A DNA stretch of 64,000 nt from NCBI RefSeq assembly GCF_032118995.1, contig NC_092663.1:8308001-8372000 (forward strand). The letters are read 5' to 3'. The position numbers and the translations under genes were made by a program. Under the pieces are notes generated by a model that was not told the DNA's origin, searched no databases, and saw only the letters and a program-made list of their open reading frames with translations. Source of the stretch: Asterias amurensis. Taxonomy: Eukaryota; Echinodermata; Asteroidea; Forcipulatida; Asteriidae. Positions 13,801 to 28,800 of this stretch are shown here, one piece after another (position 1 is the first letter of the stretch; each line of letters opens with the position of its first letter).

Positions 13801-16800
13801 AAGACTCTCCTATCAAAGGAGTCGTCAAGACTTGGCTCATCAGCGCCAGAACTCTCTCTTGTATTTCTCTCCGGTAAAATGGCAGATGTTTCTTTCACCT
13901 CTCTGGGATTGGTTACTTTGAGAGTTTGATTTGATCTTGAAACAGTTGGCCCAGTTGCAGAGGCAAGGGTCTTGGTTGACTTGAAGCTGGTGCTGCTGGC
14001 CAAGGATGAGGTTGAGCTGAATGAAAACGTGGATCTTTTGAATGTTTGGAGGTTTGTCGCAACCTGACACGGAGGAGTTGGCGGGATGATGACGTCATCA
14101 TCATCATCTTCCTCATCATCGTCCCCTTCCTCCTCACCGAATTCTTGGCAGCATTCTTCCTCCTCGTCGCTATTACCATCATGGCGCAGTTGTTCATCCT
14201 CGGCACTAACCATCTCAACATCACCGCTTGAGTTGAAGTCGTTATCTACATCGGCTCCTTTGCAGTGTTGACCAGTCACTTCATCCATCGTAGAATCCAA
14301 AAAAACATCCTTCTTTGCTTTGTTGTGGCTGTCTAAATTGGCTTGTTTATCATTTTTTAGACTCTTCAAACTGGAAGAACTGCTCTCATCTCTTTCTTCC
14401 CTTATTTCTCCTCTTCCATCGAGACAGACCTGATTTGTTTCTTGTGGATGATGAAGTATGACATCGTCTTCCACCATTTCATCTTCCAGGTGGTCTCTTG
14501 TGACACTTTCCCTTGATTCATTTCTAGTCTGCTTTGATCTACTTGCTCTTGATGAAGAACTTTTTCTCTTCATAGGCTGTGGCTTTGGACTTGGTTGAGA
14601 GGAAGGAATGACATCTTGAGAGATTCCAGATGCATGGATACTCTCACTGACTGTTGATGGTTTCTTCTGATAACTTGAATTCAGATCTTTTCCTAATCGG
14701 TGTTTCCGAGGTATGGGGATGGGTTCAGAGAGGCGGCTGGGACTTTCGGAAGCTCCTTCACTGGCAGACACAAAGTCGTCATCTGTTGCCTTTGAGGGTG
14801 TTTGCCGGCGGCCTCCACTTCCTCTCTTTACTACAGGGCTAGGCTTCTGCAAACTGTTGCTGCGTTTTGTGACAACTTTTCCTAGAAAAGGTATTGACAA
14901 TGATGCTCTTGAAGACAGAGACAAAGACTTTGTTGACTTTGAGGTAAAACTAGGCTCACTGTTTAATTGTTCTGATGAATTTGAAGACTCTGTATGAACC
15001 AATTCAGGTGAATTTCTTTCAGGCGACTGCTCCTTCTGTTTGATTGCCTTTGAGTTTCTCTGAGAATCTTCTATCTGGTTCTCTTCCCGAGCTACCTCGG
15101 GTCTACATCCTTGTTGGTTTTTCTTTGGACTCTTCATTGGATTCGAGATCAAGGAAGAACTTCCCTCGGATGCTGTCTCAAATTGCCCAGAGCTTTCACC
15201 AACTTGTAATCCATTCTGAGATGATACAGACAGGGCTTGGTCTCTTGAATCTTTTGCAGGACTTTCATCAAAGAGTGATTGGGAACCAAGTTCAGTTCCA
15301 AAAACATTTGTAGAAGGGCTGTTTGTCAAATAGTCGTCAGACACTTGGAGACACTCCTGGCTTTTCTGTCTGGTCGTCCAAGATGAGGCTAGAGTTTTCT
15401 CTTTCTGGGACTTGTCAATTTCAGGAGTATGACTTTTTAAAAGGTTTCCACGACGAGATAAACTTCTACTCTTGCGTCTTGTCTGTAATCCAAACATTGA
15501 GGATTCTGTATCCTTACTAACTCTGGAGTTGTCTTCTGAAGCTTCATGGCGGAGATAGGTTGGTGCATGCTCTGACTTTGTAGACTGCTGGGATTCGATG
15601 TCTTGTCGTACTCCACGGAGACGTTCACTTTTCCGCCTGGTTCCAACTTCATCATGCTGTATTTTAGATGCACTGAAACAAGTAGCACCAGCACTTCTCT
15701 GTCTCTTACTTGAAGGTTTGGTTTCGGCGACACTCTTTTCATCAGGACAAGACTTTCTCTTCATTGTTTCCCTTCTGCCAGATGAATCTGAGGAAGTTAA
15801 GGGAGAGGGTCTCCCAGAGTTGGCAACTTCTGGATTCCTTGTGAGGGTTTTGCGATAGTGATCTGGTGGTGAGACAAGCAATTTTTCACTCTCTCTATTA
15901 GAAGAATCCTCAACAGATCTAAGGAATGATGAATCTGGTGAAGGTTTTTGTCTTCTCTTCGACAACACGTTAGTTTGAGGTGATTTATCTGAGGAGCTTT
16001 CCTTCTTCCCTTTTGTTACAAACCTCTCAGTTTTAGGATCAGCGAGTTTCTGTCTGGTTTTATCTGCAGCTCTAGACTTTTGGGTGACATCCGGTTGAGT
16101 AGTTTTAGGAAAGTTACAGTTCAATATCTCAATGGTATTTGAAGGTTTTTTAGCAGAGACTTCCTCGATGTCACTTTCTGTTTCTTCTGGCAACCTCTTC
16201 GCTTTCCTAGATGATCTACGTTTTGGTCTTTCTTGAGGGGTTTGGTCAGGAGTCTCCTGGGTACTTGTTGGAGTCCGCCTGGTCATCATTGGGGAAGTCT
16301 CCCTCTCAGTAAGGGACATGCGGATCTTGCGGCTTTGGTTGTCCTGAAGAAGTTTTCTTGGTTGCTTTTTCTGTTCTTGAGAGACAAACTGAATGCTGGA
16401 TGAGTCGTCTAAGTCCTCATAGAGCTCAATGGACTCGGTGTCAGATCCGGATGGAATGGTTTCACCGATGGTGACGATCATAACAGGAACTGAAAGAAAA
16501 TGAGTAAGTAATTATTTTTTAAGATTTGGAGCTGAACAAAATAAATATGTACTTCAAGTTATCCTTATAGCGAAGGCTTAACTTGTGATATTGATGATGG
16601 TGGAATCTCTATAATTTTTGCATTTTAAGCCATAAAGGCCTGAGGGTTTAAAAAGTTTATCGGCAATCAAATAACTTCAGAAAGGAGATTTTTTTCATAA
16701 CAATGTATTGAAAAACAAATGGGTCATTTTGAAACATGGTATGTTGTGGGAGGAGTGCTGGCACTGAATAAAGCCAGTCTGATGCTTCGAACAGTATCTC

Positions 16801-19800
16801 CTCATTTCTCCTGAAGACGAGCAGAGTATTTTTTTGAAGCTTCAAGACTAATACATTAGAGTAATGCACAACAGACTTACACTTGGTTGTACATGTAAGT
16901 TCACTAGTAACAGTCTTCTGCTAAAGGGTTTTGGTAACTTTTGTAGGTCAAATTTTTTGCCATGACATGAATCCCTACTCACTGTGCATGAAGATGTATG
17001 CAATATAATTTTATTGTAGAAGTTTAAGCCTCATTAGTTGTCAAGTTTTGAGAGAAACAAGGGAAAATCACAGAGCAATGTTTTCAGGAGAGTCGCATTA
17101 ATCTAACATTGTATTACTAAACAAAAAATTGTCTTTTTGAGACAAAAGTTACTTTTGTGAATTTTGTTTTACTCATTTCTCAAAAAACTAAAGCGCCTCA
17201 GAAAGTAAGTGTGTTACAAAAGTTTAATGTAAATTTGTGGACGTTTGTGGTCGGTGTTGTACACAAAGTACCCAAAACCTTTAAAGACACTGGACACTAT
17301 TGGTAGTTGTCAAAGACCATTGTTCTCACTTGGTGTATCTCAACATAAGCATAAAATTTGAGCTTAATTGATAGTTGAAGTTGCGAGATAATAATGAAAG
17401 AAAAACACCCTTGTTACACGAAGTTGTACATGTATGCTTTCAGATGCTTGATTTTGAGACCTCAAAATCTAATTTCAGAGGGCGCCGTTTCTCACAATGT
17501 TTTATATTATAACACCCCTTACCAATATTCTGCCTTTCCATTGGTTTAGAGTGCGTCACATGATATGTCTTAGTTTTACTAGACAACGGCTATGTGATAG
17601 TGCATCGGTTTACCGTGCCCTAGTCCGAAGACTATCCAGACGTCCGTTGCGTGTACGAGGATGATAAATAAATAGTCTGTAACCATTCGGATTACATGAC
17701 ATACAGCACAGTAAAAGATTTCGCAATCTGTATTCGCGTCGTCCGTGGATTGTAGCATTCAGGTCTGAACTTAATAGTACGGTGTTTAGAAATGTTTGGG
17801 GTGTTATAAAACAAATATTGACTGCTTTTACTCGTGCAATGGTCAAAACTATGACTCCCTCGGTGATCCCTGGAGCGTTCTATTTTCCCGAGGAGAAGCC
17901 GAGGGAACATAGAACGCTCCGGGGATCACCTCGGGAGTCATAGTTTTAACCATAGCACTTGAAGCAGTCAAAATTTGTACACTATCAACCTCTCCCCATT
18001 ACTCATTACCAAGTAAGGTTTATGCTAATATTTATTTTGAGTAATTACCAATAGTGTCCACTGCTTTTAAGAATTTATTGATAATACCAATGCTTCGACT
18101 TACCGTTTTCTCCTTCCAGATCAATTGATTCTGTCCGGTCACTTTCACCACTGTCATTTCCTCCATCTTCCGCTCCAGTCTGCTGTGGATCGGTCGGAGT
18201 CCGTTGAGGAGAAGCCGTCATGGGAGAAAGTTCACTCTTCTGTTGCTCATCATCGGCTGTGAAGAGACTCACAGATCCTGGCAAACTCTCAAGTATCTCT
18301 CTTCCGTTGTCAGACTTCTGTTGAAAATTTAAAACATCGTCCTCTTTTAGCGGAATGTCATCAGGAATTGTCGTGGCAGCTCTCTGGTTTGGTGTTTTCT
18401 GATTTATTTCGACTTTGGATTTCCCTTCGTCTTCTTTTCCCAATCCTCTGGAGTTAACTTCCAAACTATCACCACAAGGATCTATTGAAGTATTCATTTT
18501 GCAGTCTGCTTCATCATCTCCACACAAACTTTTTCTTTTATTTCTTGTGCTTGAAATGTTGTATCTGCTCCTGCGTTTGTAATCTTTGACTTCACCACTA
18601 TGCCTGTCTTCTTTTGATGCATTATTGCTGCCCTTGGGGACATTATCACAAATGTTCTGTCCACTAAGTGCAGGAGTTTTTTCTTGATTTCCTTTCTCTC
18701 TTGAAACATGGCTTACCAATTTTTCGCAAGACCGGCTCCTCAGAGAACGCCTTGATTTTTGTCCACTGCTGCCTTGTAAAGATGCCTCAGCAATTTTTAA
18801 GTCAACCTCAGCACCCTCCTTTGAAGGAGTCTTTTCTTCCTTACCGTAGTGCAAATCTTCCCCCTGGGCATCTGATGACGGAACTAGCTCATTAGAAGTG
18901 GAGGTTCGCTTCATCGCTTTCTGTTTTGTCGAGAGTGCACAATGATCACTGTTAGAATCATAAGACTCGATCAAACCACCATGGCCATCTAATTCAATCG
19001 CCTGATCATCAGCAGTTGATCGTCTGATACTGCGCCTTTTGACTTTACCTGCTGATGTAGGAACCTTCAGAGTCTTGCTGTTAGTTGTTGTCGAGTTTGA
19101 AGTTTGTCGTAGGGTTCTCTTTCCGGCAGTAATAGTATGATCAGTCTTTGAATCTGTTAGAGTTACTTGCTTGTTGTCTAATAACGTCTGTGTCTTTATG
19201 CCTTTACCTTCTCCATCAGCTTTGCTCTGCTCAGCTACTTCGCCAGACCTCCTTGCTCGATCACCACTCTTGTTTTTCACCAATACCGCCAATTCTGGCT
19301 TAGTTCTGCTCGGCTGGATAAATTGATCCTTTGATCCAGGCTCAGGCTTACCTCGTCTCGATGACCTGAGTGAGAACTGCCGAGGCTCTGTGTCAAATTC
19401 TCTTGCCAATTCAAGAGCAATCTGCCAATCGCTTTTGGAGACATCCGCTTCGTGATGAGGTCCAGCTTCTTGAGGTACCACAGAAGTCTCACACTCTTTG
19501 CTTGGAACAATTGAATTTTCTTTTTGATTAAGTTGAGGCTCCAAGTTGTTCTTTTCGTCATCAGATTCTTCAGTGAGGTCAACAGTGAAATCACCAACTT
19601 CATCGTCATTCTCTTGATCAACAACACCTGATTTAGAAGCGATGCCTTTTGGGGAGCCAACTCTACCTTTTGCTTGTACAATAAAAGAGCTCTGTAGATC
19701 TATTTCATCACTTTGTTCTGTGGCACTGTCTTCAACAAGACATTCTTCGACAATGTTGGATCTGTCTTCATCATCGGAACAAACATCTCCTGTCTCAGCA

Positions 19801-22800
19801 TACATTTTCTCAACTTTTTCCTCAACATCCATGACATTTGCAGCTTTGAGTTTATGAGGATCGTTTTCAGGACTCGTTTTTAGCTGTAGACGCCCTTTCT
19901 TGTACACCTGACCAAAAACACCAGCACTTGTAAGGGGACTGTGCTTTTTCACTTGCGGTTGGGAGCACCCCATCAACTCCTCTCCTTGGCAATCAGAAGG
20001 TGTGTCAGCATGAGGTACGTGCGGTGCACTAATGAGGGTTAGCTTGGTACGGCGTGACTGCCTTCTTGGAGGACTACCGTCAGTGAAAATCTCAGGAATG
20101 GCTCTCAGTCTTGCTGGTGTTTCTGTAGATGATTCATGAGACGGATCGCTCAGGCTTTCAAGTGAGCTTTCTCCGTCATATTCTTGTTGAGGTACATCGA
20201 CAAGGTTTTTCTCAGAGTGCTCTGAAAGCCTTTTGGGAAGAATAATCTCTGTCACTCTCTCAGGAGCAGATGTTTGTATAGATGTGTCTGCAGATGGTTC
20301 ATAAGTTGGATCTGTTGGGCCTTCTAAGGAGCTTCCTCCATCACTGTCGTCATGGTTACTCCCATCTTCAAACCTGTAATCTGTATTATCATCATCATCA
20401 CTGTCTACTCCATCAAGACATTCATCCTCATTTGAAGGGATGACTTCTTCAGAAACATTCCTTTTGTTTCTTGACTTACAGTTGTCTTCTGGCGGTGTCT
20501 TCTCCTTCTCAATGTCCTTCCCACTTTCCACTATGCCTTCTTTACTGGATCTGTTGTCCTTCGCTCTGCTCCTTAGTTCTCTGATGGGTTGTTCGTCAAG
20601 GATCAAGCTTTGGTCCTCTTTTCCACTATTTTTTTGCTTGTTCCTTTGATTTGTCTCCGATTGTGATTTTACGACCAAATTCTCCTGGTTTTTATCTTGC
20701 AACCCAGTGGACTGTCGACTTTGCTCTAGGGTGAATAGTGCATGATCTGATTCTTTATTTTGGTGTTGCTTGAAAGTTCCTGGTGCTTTTCTTGAAGAAG
20801 TTCCGTTTGGGGATATTTGTTCCGCTTCTAGGTCTTCCTCGACAGTCTTTGTTTGAATTTTCCTCCTTAAAGATCTCTGATTGTTCTCAGGACTACTGCC
20901 GGTCTGCAGAGAAGGCGAAACTTTCCTCCTTTCCACTTCTGGTGGTTCTTTGAAACATTGTTCATCTTGGGATTGCTGGGACTCATCTGAACGTCTTGAA
21001 GTGGTTGCTCCAAGTTGGATCTGTGTTGAGGCTTGACTTCCTGCTGCCTGACTACTTCCAACAATTTTTTTTTCAGCACTGTTGCTCTTCTTCCACTTCA
21101 TGTAGTCAAATTCCTTTGTGCTTTTCCCACTTGGATTCTTCTGGCGCCTGGCTCGCTTGGGTTTGGGCTTCTTTGGGGTTCGTTGGCTGGCGATGAACTC
21201 ATATGGATCCTCCTCTGCTGTTGACAAACTAGTCTCACTACTTGGGAGCTTGCTTTGCCCAACTGTAGACCTATCTTTTCCACAATTTTTGTCTTTCTCC
21301 TCACAACCTCCAAAGTTTTGATTTTGCTTCTCAGGACCTGACACTTCTGTCATATTATCGTTTGCTCTCACATTATTTCTTGCATCATATAACTTGGTGC
21401 TTGAAACATCTTGTGGGGGATCAGGATGAGAAAAGCTGGTATGAGAACCACCTGGTTGACTTATGTCCGCATCAGGGCTGTCATCAACATCAAAATCTCC
21501 AAGCATGCCAAAAGATCCCTGGTCTAAAGCCTGAAGCAAACAGTCCCCATTATCCCGACTTTTATTTAGACTCTTTGCTGCAACTCTTGGATTGCTTACT
21601 TCCTTGTTGCCCAGCTTCACTGACACTTTTGCAGGGTTGTTCTCGTCAACAACCAAGCCTTCTGCAACTTTCAGTTTTAGCTCTTCGAGTCTCTCAGTAA
21701 CCTGCCGTGTTGCCTTGGCATCTTTCTGTGCTATGACTCCCAGAGACCCTTTCTCAAGAGCTTCCAAGAGATTACACCCATCTTGATTACGCTCTGTTAG
21801 ATTTTTTTCCTCGGCCTCATCTAAGGTCTTAGCCTCATCCAAGGTCTTAGATGATGAAGAGCCGACTGAAGGTGACCAGGTCTGAATCTGATTGACTGGC
21901 TGTAAGGGCTTTCGGTTTCTCGTCTCCCTGCTGCTTCTCCGTTTGAGCTTGTCTTCAGCAACATCACTGTTTAAGGTAAAAAGGAAAAAGGAAAGTCCAA
22001 AATCATTTCTTGCAAGTATCAAATAGTTATAAAGGTTGCCAATTTCATGAATCAGTGTTTGAGATTATTGGCAATTAATAATTGGACAGTTTCGCGACAT
22101 GGATGCGCAAGTTTTTACGCACTTTTGCCTCTTTTGAGCCCAGTGAGTCACTGGTTTCAAAGTATCATTAATGTGATTAACACATGAAAGAGACAGGAGC
22201 CATCGAAAGCTAAACTATGGCCCCTGAACTTGTCGGGAATTTTTGCCAAGAAAAAAGTCACAACATTTTGACAATTTTAGCCGTTTATTTTGACAATCCA
22301 TTAATGTTAAAAGAAAGTGCCAGGACCTGCTCTTCACTGCGTGGTTATGACCTTGGTAACAAACCGAGTCCTCGCAATGTTATTCCCTAATTAAAATGTT
22401 AGGTTTTTATTTATATTAAAAGTGAACAGCCACTATCCTTATCACAAATACTCGGTACGCGCTTGTTAGGCATTGAACGAGGTGCATGCTGGTCTAGCTA
22501 AGGGATAACATTTGACCGCTAGCTAGACCAGCATACACCTCATTCAACAGTTAGCCCTTGCGCAATGGATATTTCTAAAAAGGTTTGGTGCCCATGTTAC
22601 AAACAAGGTTGAAAACCAAAGGTGTACCAGATATCTCAACCTTATTTATAAATCAACTATTCTGTGTCAATGAGGAATAACAAATTCTTTGTCTATAGGA
22701 TTTGAGGCATTGCATGGTGAGGTATCAATGTATATTTGGTTTGCGGTAACACCATGTCTGTATCTACTTGCCAGGTAGAGTTGTTCTTAGGGAACTGTCT

Positions 22801-25800
22801 TGCTTTATTCTACTGCCGTGAAGTAGATAATCGGAGGTTCGGGAGACTTCTCAGTTCTGAAAAGAACTGTCCTGCTTTTTAACTATTACCAGGACGGATG
22901 GTATAGAAATTAGACTGGACTACTACTTTAGCTTATAGGATCGTAATTAACTGTACTGCCGCGGAGTCAGTTCTGAATTGGTCTCAACGTTTCGACTAGC
23001 TTGCTCTAGTCATCGTCAGGAGGAATTCTTTGTCAATAACAAGATCTGCAAAGACTTAGTCAATATTAATCTGTTGTTCATTTGGTGTCTTTGCAATAGA
23101 AAGTGGACACACAAAATCGATTGTGGCTGTGTTCCTTGACTTCCAAAAAGAAGAGAAAAAAGCCCCAAAAGAAATTGTTTCAGATAGAGAATATTTTTTC
23201 AGAGCTTTTAATAAAAACAACTCCCAAGTTCATAATCAGAATATTCTGTAGGTTTTATTAAAAATATTTAACGTTACATATTTTCTTTTTTTCTGGCTAT
23301 CATTTAATACACAGCTATAAAAACAAATCTATGACCCTATATGCACAGGGCTCAAATTTCTTCTTTTTTTTTTGGGGGGGGGGGGGGGGGGAATCAACAA
23401 GACTGCAGGGCTTGTAGTTTAAAGTTGTTACTGGACCAAAATTTATTTTACAAGACCAGAATCAAAACGAGTTGAACGAGCACTCATAGAAGGCGTATTT
23501 CATTAGTGTCATGTGTAAGTGTACTTCAATACACTTGAAAGAGAATTGAAAAAATATTATCAAATTCAGAGTCAATATTTTGTCCAGAAAGATATTACAA
23601 AAATACACGACCATTATCCCATTGTGAATTTACGGCCCAACACTAAAACCACCAGGCCTCAACAATAGGGCCAAATTTAAAACCCAACTTTATCAAGTTT
23701 TCTCAAAAACTTAAATTCAGATCACCACCCAGGGCCAACTTTCATTGAGCTGCGTAAGCATAAAAAGTAGCTAAGCACAACAAAAGTATGCTTACCAGAA
23801 TAAGGTAACCAGCTAAAATACATTTTGAAATGTACAAACTGTAACTGGTAGCCCGCTCAATTTAATAGCAGAATTTTTAGCTTAATCAGCTCTATAAAAT
23901 TGGCTCCTTGTCCCAATTTCACAGACCTGCTAAGCACAAAAATTTGCTTCTATTTCTATGTTGGGGTCTAATCTCAACCTCGTTCCAGTTATACCCTATG
24001 CTGAATAACAATTTTCTTCCTTGACAAAACAGGATTACCAACCAAATTTCCCTTTTTTGCATATTGTTTGTAGCTGGTATTCAGCTGTTGGTTGCTTATC
24101 CTGAAAATCACCTGAAAAGCTGGTTGGTAATCCTGTTTTTATCTAGGCAAAAACTTCATGCTAAGTAAATTGTTGTGCTTAGCAGCTCTATGAAACTGGG
24201 CCCTGGTGTATCTGAACCATGATAGAGCCCAAAAGTATTGAATGAAGAGTTTATTAAGCGTTACCTGTTGAAATCAGTAATCAGTGCAATGCCTGGGCTG
24301 CTTGCCTCAGAGACGTCAGTGTCATCGCTGTCCACGTAGATCGTCACAGAATCTGCTGTCTTAGACTTTGCTTGGCGGAGGTTGCCTTGGTTTCTTGTCT
24401 GTTTATTCTGAGGATTTTTATAAGACAACAAATGAAACATAAATACTGTTGTGACTAATTAACTCTTTCAGTGCCCCAATTTTGTTTGTGTTTTTTTAAC
24501 TTAAAAATGCCCAGCTTTGTGTTTTTTTTTTCGAAAACTGCACAGAAACAATAAAGATCAGTCTTTTTACACCAAACAAAATGTGTATTCCTGATTTGTG
24601 TTGCCTTGGTACATTTCAAAGTCATTAGTATTTCTTGTTAAAGCGATAACGCTTTTTTCGTTATAACATATATATTATGGGTAAAATGAGTATGGCCTTA
24701 GCTTTCGATCCAAACCGGACCTTACATGTTCAATTGATGACACTTTTCGAGTACATGAAATAGATCATACATTGACGGTAATGATAATGACGCTTTGGGA
24801 TACATACAATAGATTGTACCCATGTATGACCTGGGCACTAAAAGGGTAAAGTTATTTAAATCTTGTGGGAACAGCGGGCCTGGAATTCTATCTTTTAGAG
24901 GGTGAGAGCATTTGCATTTTGCAACGGGCATCTCCATTGGAAGAATCTTAAAAGTGATGGGAATGTTTTGAAGGGGCACCAAGGCCAAGACCAGGGACGA
25001 GAGAAGCTGTGGGCTATGTAATTAAACACCTACAAGGTGGTGTGTGCAATACATTTGCAAACAGGTTTATAAAATTTAGCTACACAATGTAGGTGTTGAG
25101 GCATAAGCCCGGAACACCTCTTCTTTTTGTTTGTTTTTTGTTTTAACTTCTTTTTCTTCTTCTTGCCGGCGATTGTCCTCTAACAAAGACACACTTCCTA
25201 AGCTCAAATAAACTTGAAATGTCACACATAGGTACTTGAAGAGAAACCAGTGAAGTGACATCATGATGACGTCATCCAATCTTGAATTATGGAAAATCAA
25301 AGTTTATTATTTCAAAATCTCATAACTTTTTATCTACATGAGGGCATACCTCCCACAAGCTTTGGTTTTGTGGCTATGGGGTAACAGTGTTACACAAACA
25401 AAATATTGGTTTCTTTCCAAGTTTGTGTTCAGAAAACAATTAGGCCCTATTGTACTTATGTTCTTAAAAACTGACCAAGTATACCCTCAAAAAAGTCTAA
25501 GGAAAGTGGCCAGGACTCACCTTAGAATGCACCACAGAGCATCTAGGATCAACATTTTTCCCGGGCCCTTTTAGCGGGCCCCGGACCCCACGCCGTGAGG
25601 GCTTCGCATTGTACGTAACCTACGAATTAGCCCCACCCCCAGCACCAACCTTTAATTTTTATAGTTGGAGAACACTGGGTAATGAGGCCCATTTCCACTT
25701 CCCCTCTTACTGTTCTTTATCATTGTTACGATGATTCTCTTTTAGAATAGAAATAGATGTCTTGAAATGAATGAATCAGCAAAGGCAAGCATGGAAGTTA

Positions 25801-28800
25801 TTATACCCAGCCGTGACACTTGTGTCCTTTTAAAGCAAAACACTTAACAATTGCTTCACCCTTCGGATGGGACATAAAGCCGTTGGTCCCATGTGTTCTG
25901 TAATACATGTAAAAGAACCCAGTGCACTTTTATCTAAAAGAGAAGTGGGTTCGCCCCGGTGTTCCTTGCAGAGGCTGCTGAATGTGCCGTAAAACCTTGT
26001 AAACCCTTACAAGGTGCTAAATAATTGGGTCTCAGAGTTCATCACGTCAATAACCTATCTTTCTGAAAGTTTGTTTGCTAAGCGCCTTGAGTACATTGTA
26101 CCTTGTTAGGTAGATACGTGCACATAAGACTTTGATATATATATATCATGTAATAATGCAATGAAACACACCTTCATTGTTCTCTTGTATGAAGTTGTCT
26201 CCTTAGGTTTGTTGTTTGAGGGTGTCTGGCTCTGTTGTGATAGCACCCTGGGACCCTTGGGTGGAGTGCCTGCAGAGATATCCAAAAAACAAGTCTTAGT
26301 GTAAGTGAAAAATGAAATGTGCAATTAAAAAAGAAAACATGTGAAAATTGCTGATTATGCTCAACCTGGGATCAGGCATATCACACGGGCCTTGATAACG
26401 ATAACAAGAACATAAAACATTATCAATACACGCCCTCAATTGGTTGAATTAGCGTGGGCATATTTTGTGCAGAGCAATTTAACCAATAGAATGCGTTCTC
26501 CATGCGTCTTTATCGTTATCGTTATTGCTGCTGTGTGACTAAGCCTTAACAGTTTGGGTGTTGAGTTACTAAATGGTGCTGCAATGAGCACTGCAGTAGC
26601 ACATTGATTATGCTGTATATCGGATCAGGCATACCACCATAATCAGACTCCAACAGTTGGGTGTTGAGTTTCTGTATGGTGTTGGACTGAGGACTGCACT
26701 AGTAAACTGATCATGCTTTACATGGGATCAGGTATACCACCATTGTCAGAGTTCAACAGTTTGGGTATTGAGTTTCTGTTTGGTGTTGGTAGGGATAAGA
26801 CTAATATCTGACGAACATGAAAACTCCCGATAAATAGTTTGTAGGCTCAGCTTCCCACTTATTCTAGATTCAAAAACTCCCAGATATTAATAATAATAAT
26901 AATAACAACCGCATTTCTATAGCGCCTAACACCTCCAAAAGAAAGTCTCTAAGCGCTCAATATTAACAAGTATTCAAGGGGTTCTTAGACTGAGTATCAC
27001 CACATAAACAAAACCACAGGTTTGGCCACAATATGGACTCTATCTATCTCTTTCTTCAGTGACTGATTTACTTCTTGCAGGAAAATATGAAGGCTCAAGT
27101 AGATTTTTAAAACTCCTAAAATCAGGAAGAAATCACATGCCTTGTTGGATATGTATTGAGTGAAGAAGAACCCTACACATAGAAAATCACTCAAGTGTTT
27201 ATATACAACTCACATCTCAAACCGGTGTCTTCCTCTACAGCTTGGACGACTCCTCTTACAGCTTTGACAATCTCGTTCAGACGATCATTACTTGTAAGAC
27301 TCCTACCAAAATGAGAGAACACAAAAAACGATTAATCAATCTTTGGTGATCTTGGGAAGGCAGAGGAAAATATCATGAAAAACAAGTATTACAAAAACCC
27401 ACCCCAACGATATTTGTGCTCATCTTATTTGTTTGTAATAAAAGCCATTGGCCACTTTCGGAACAGAATTTTTTTTTAAAGTTCACAGATTTACAAATAA
27501 CTTACAGGATTTACAGAAGGTAATGGTGAAAGATTTCTCTTGAAATACTATTCCTTAAAATACTTTACTTTTTGAGAAAATATTAAAAAAATATCAATTC
27601 TCGATATCGAGAATTAAGGATTTATTTTAAACACACGTCATGACACGGAGAAACAAGAGTGGGTTTTCCCGTTATTTTCTCCGGACTCAGATGACCAATC
27701 GAGCCTAACTTTTCACAGGTTTGTTATTTTATATATAAGTTGTGATACACGAAGGGTTGGCCTTGAACAATACTGTTTACTGAAAGTGTCCAATTACTTT
27801 AGAAAGGGTAGAGTTAAGGAAAACCAGACTGATGGGATAATGGGTCAATGTAATGCGTGTAACAGTGGAATAGTCTAAGGCCGAAATTGAATTGGTGGAT
27901 ATGGTTACAGCTATTGCTAAAGGTGTTGCTATTGCTAAAGGACGTCCTATACCTCAACGCATGGTGACCCGGAAATCTAGCTGTAGCCGCTAATTGGGAC
28001 ACGACCTTACAAGTACATTACCTTTTAGTGACAGGTTCTTTGCAGAGTGGGCAGGCGGCAGGTGTCTTACGGCGCGAGTCCAACAAGGCCAATATGCAAA
28101 AGCTATATCAACAAAATCACCAAGAAGATTCAGATTATTCTTTGCATACAACACTATTTAATAATAATAATAATAATAACGAAGTCTTATATAGCGCACG
28201 TATCTACCAAACAAGGTACTCAAGGCGCTGAGTATATACAAACTTTCAGAAAGATAGTTATTGCAGTGATGAATTTTGAGACCCAATTAGTTACCACCTT
28301 ATAATGGTTTACAAGGCGCATACAGCAGCCACTGCCAGGAACACCGGGGCGAACCCCTTCTCTTTTCGATAAATGTACTGGGTTCTTTTACATGCGTTAC
28401 ACAACACATGAGACCAACGCCTTTACGTCCCATCCGAAGGACGAAGCAATGGTTAAGTGTCTTGCTTAAGGACAAAAGTGTCACGGCTTGTGACTCGAAC
28501 CCACACTCTGCTGATCAAAAACACCAGAGTTTGAATTCTGTGATCTTAACCGCTCGGCCACGACACTTCCACATTTAATAATAATAATATTGACTCTTAC
28601 ACACAGAGGGGGTGGACGTACTAGGACTTCCTCCCTCCTGACCTAACCTCATTGAGTGTTGTTCCTAGTAAGGAGCCGATCAATCATCATATCAAGATCA
28701 AGATACACAGCACCATTCCGGAGAAATGACCATTGAATGGTCATTCTATGGAACTGCACTTTATTATTCCTTTCACCATCTCAGCTCCCTGGGGAGTATA

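Noticed and set aside
13462..15858. Many plus-strand Ser/Leu-rich frames opposite the giant BRCA1 exons
   Set aside because: They are antisense shadows of a long biased coding exon, with no independent similarity.
23360..23395. Poly-T/poly-G run as a functional G-quadruplex signal
   Set aside because: A simple homopolymer run in an intron; similar C or G runs occur at 38046, 41217 and 61500 without shared context.
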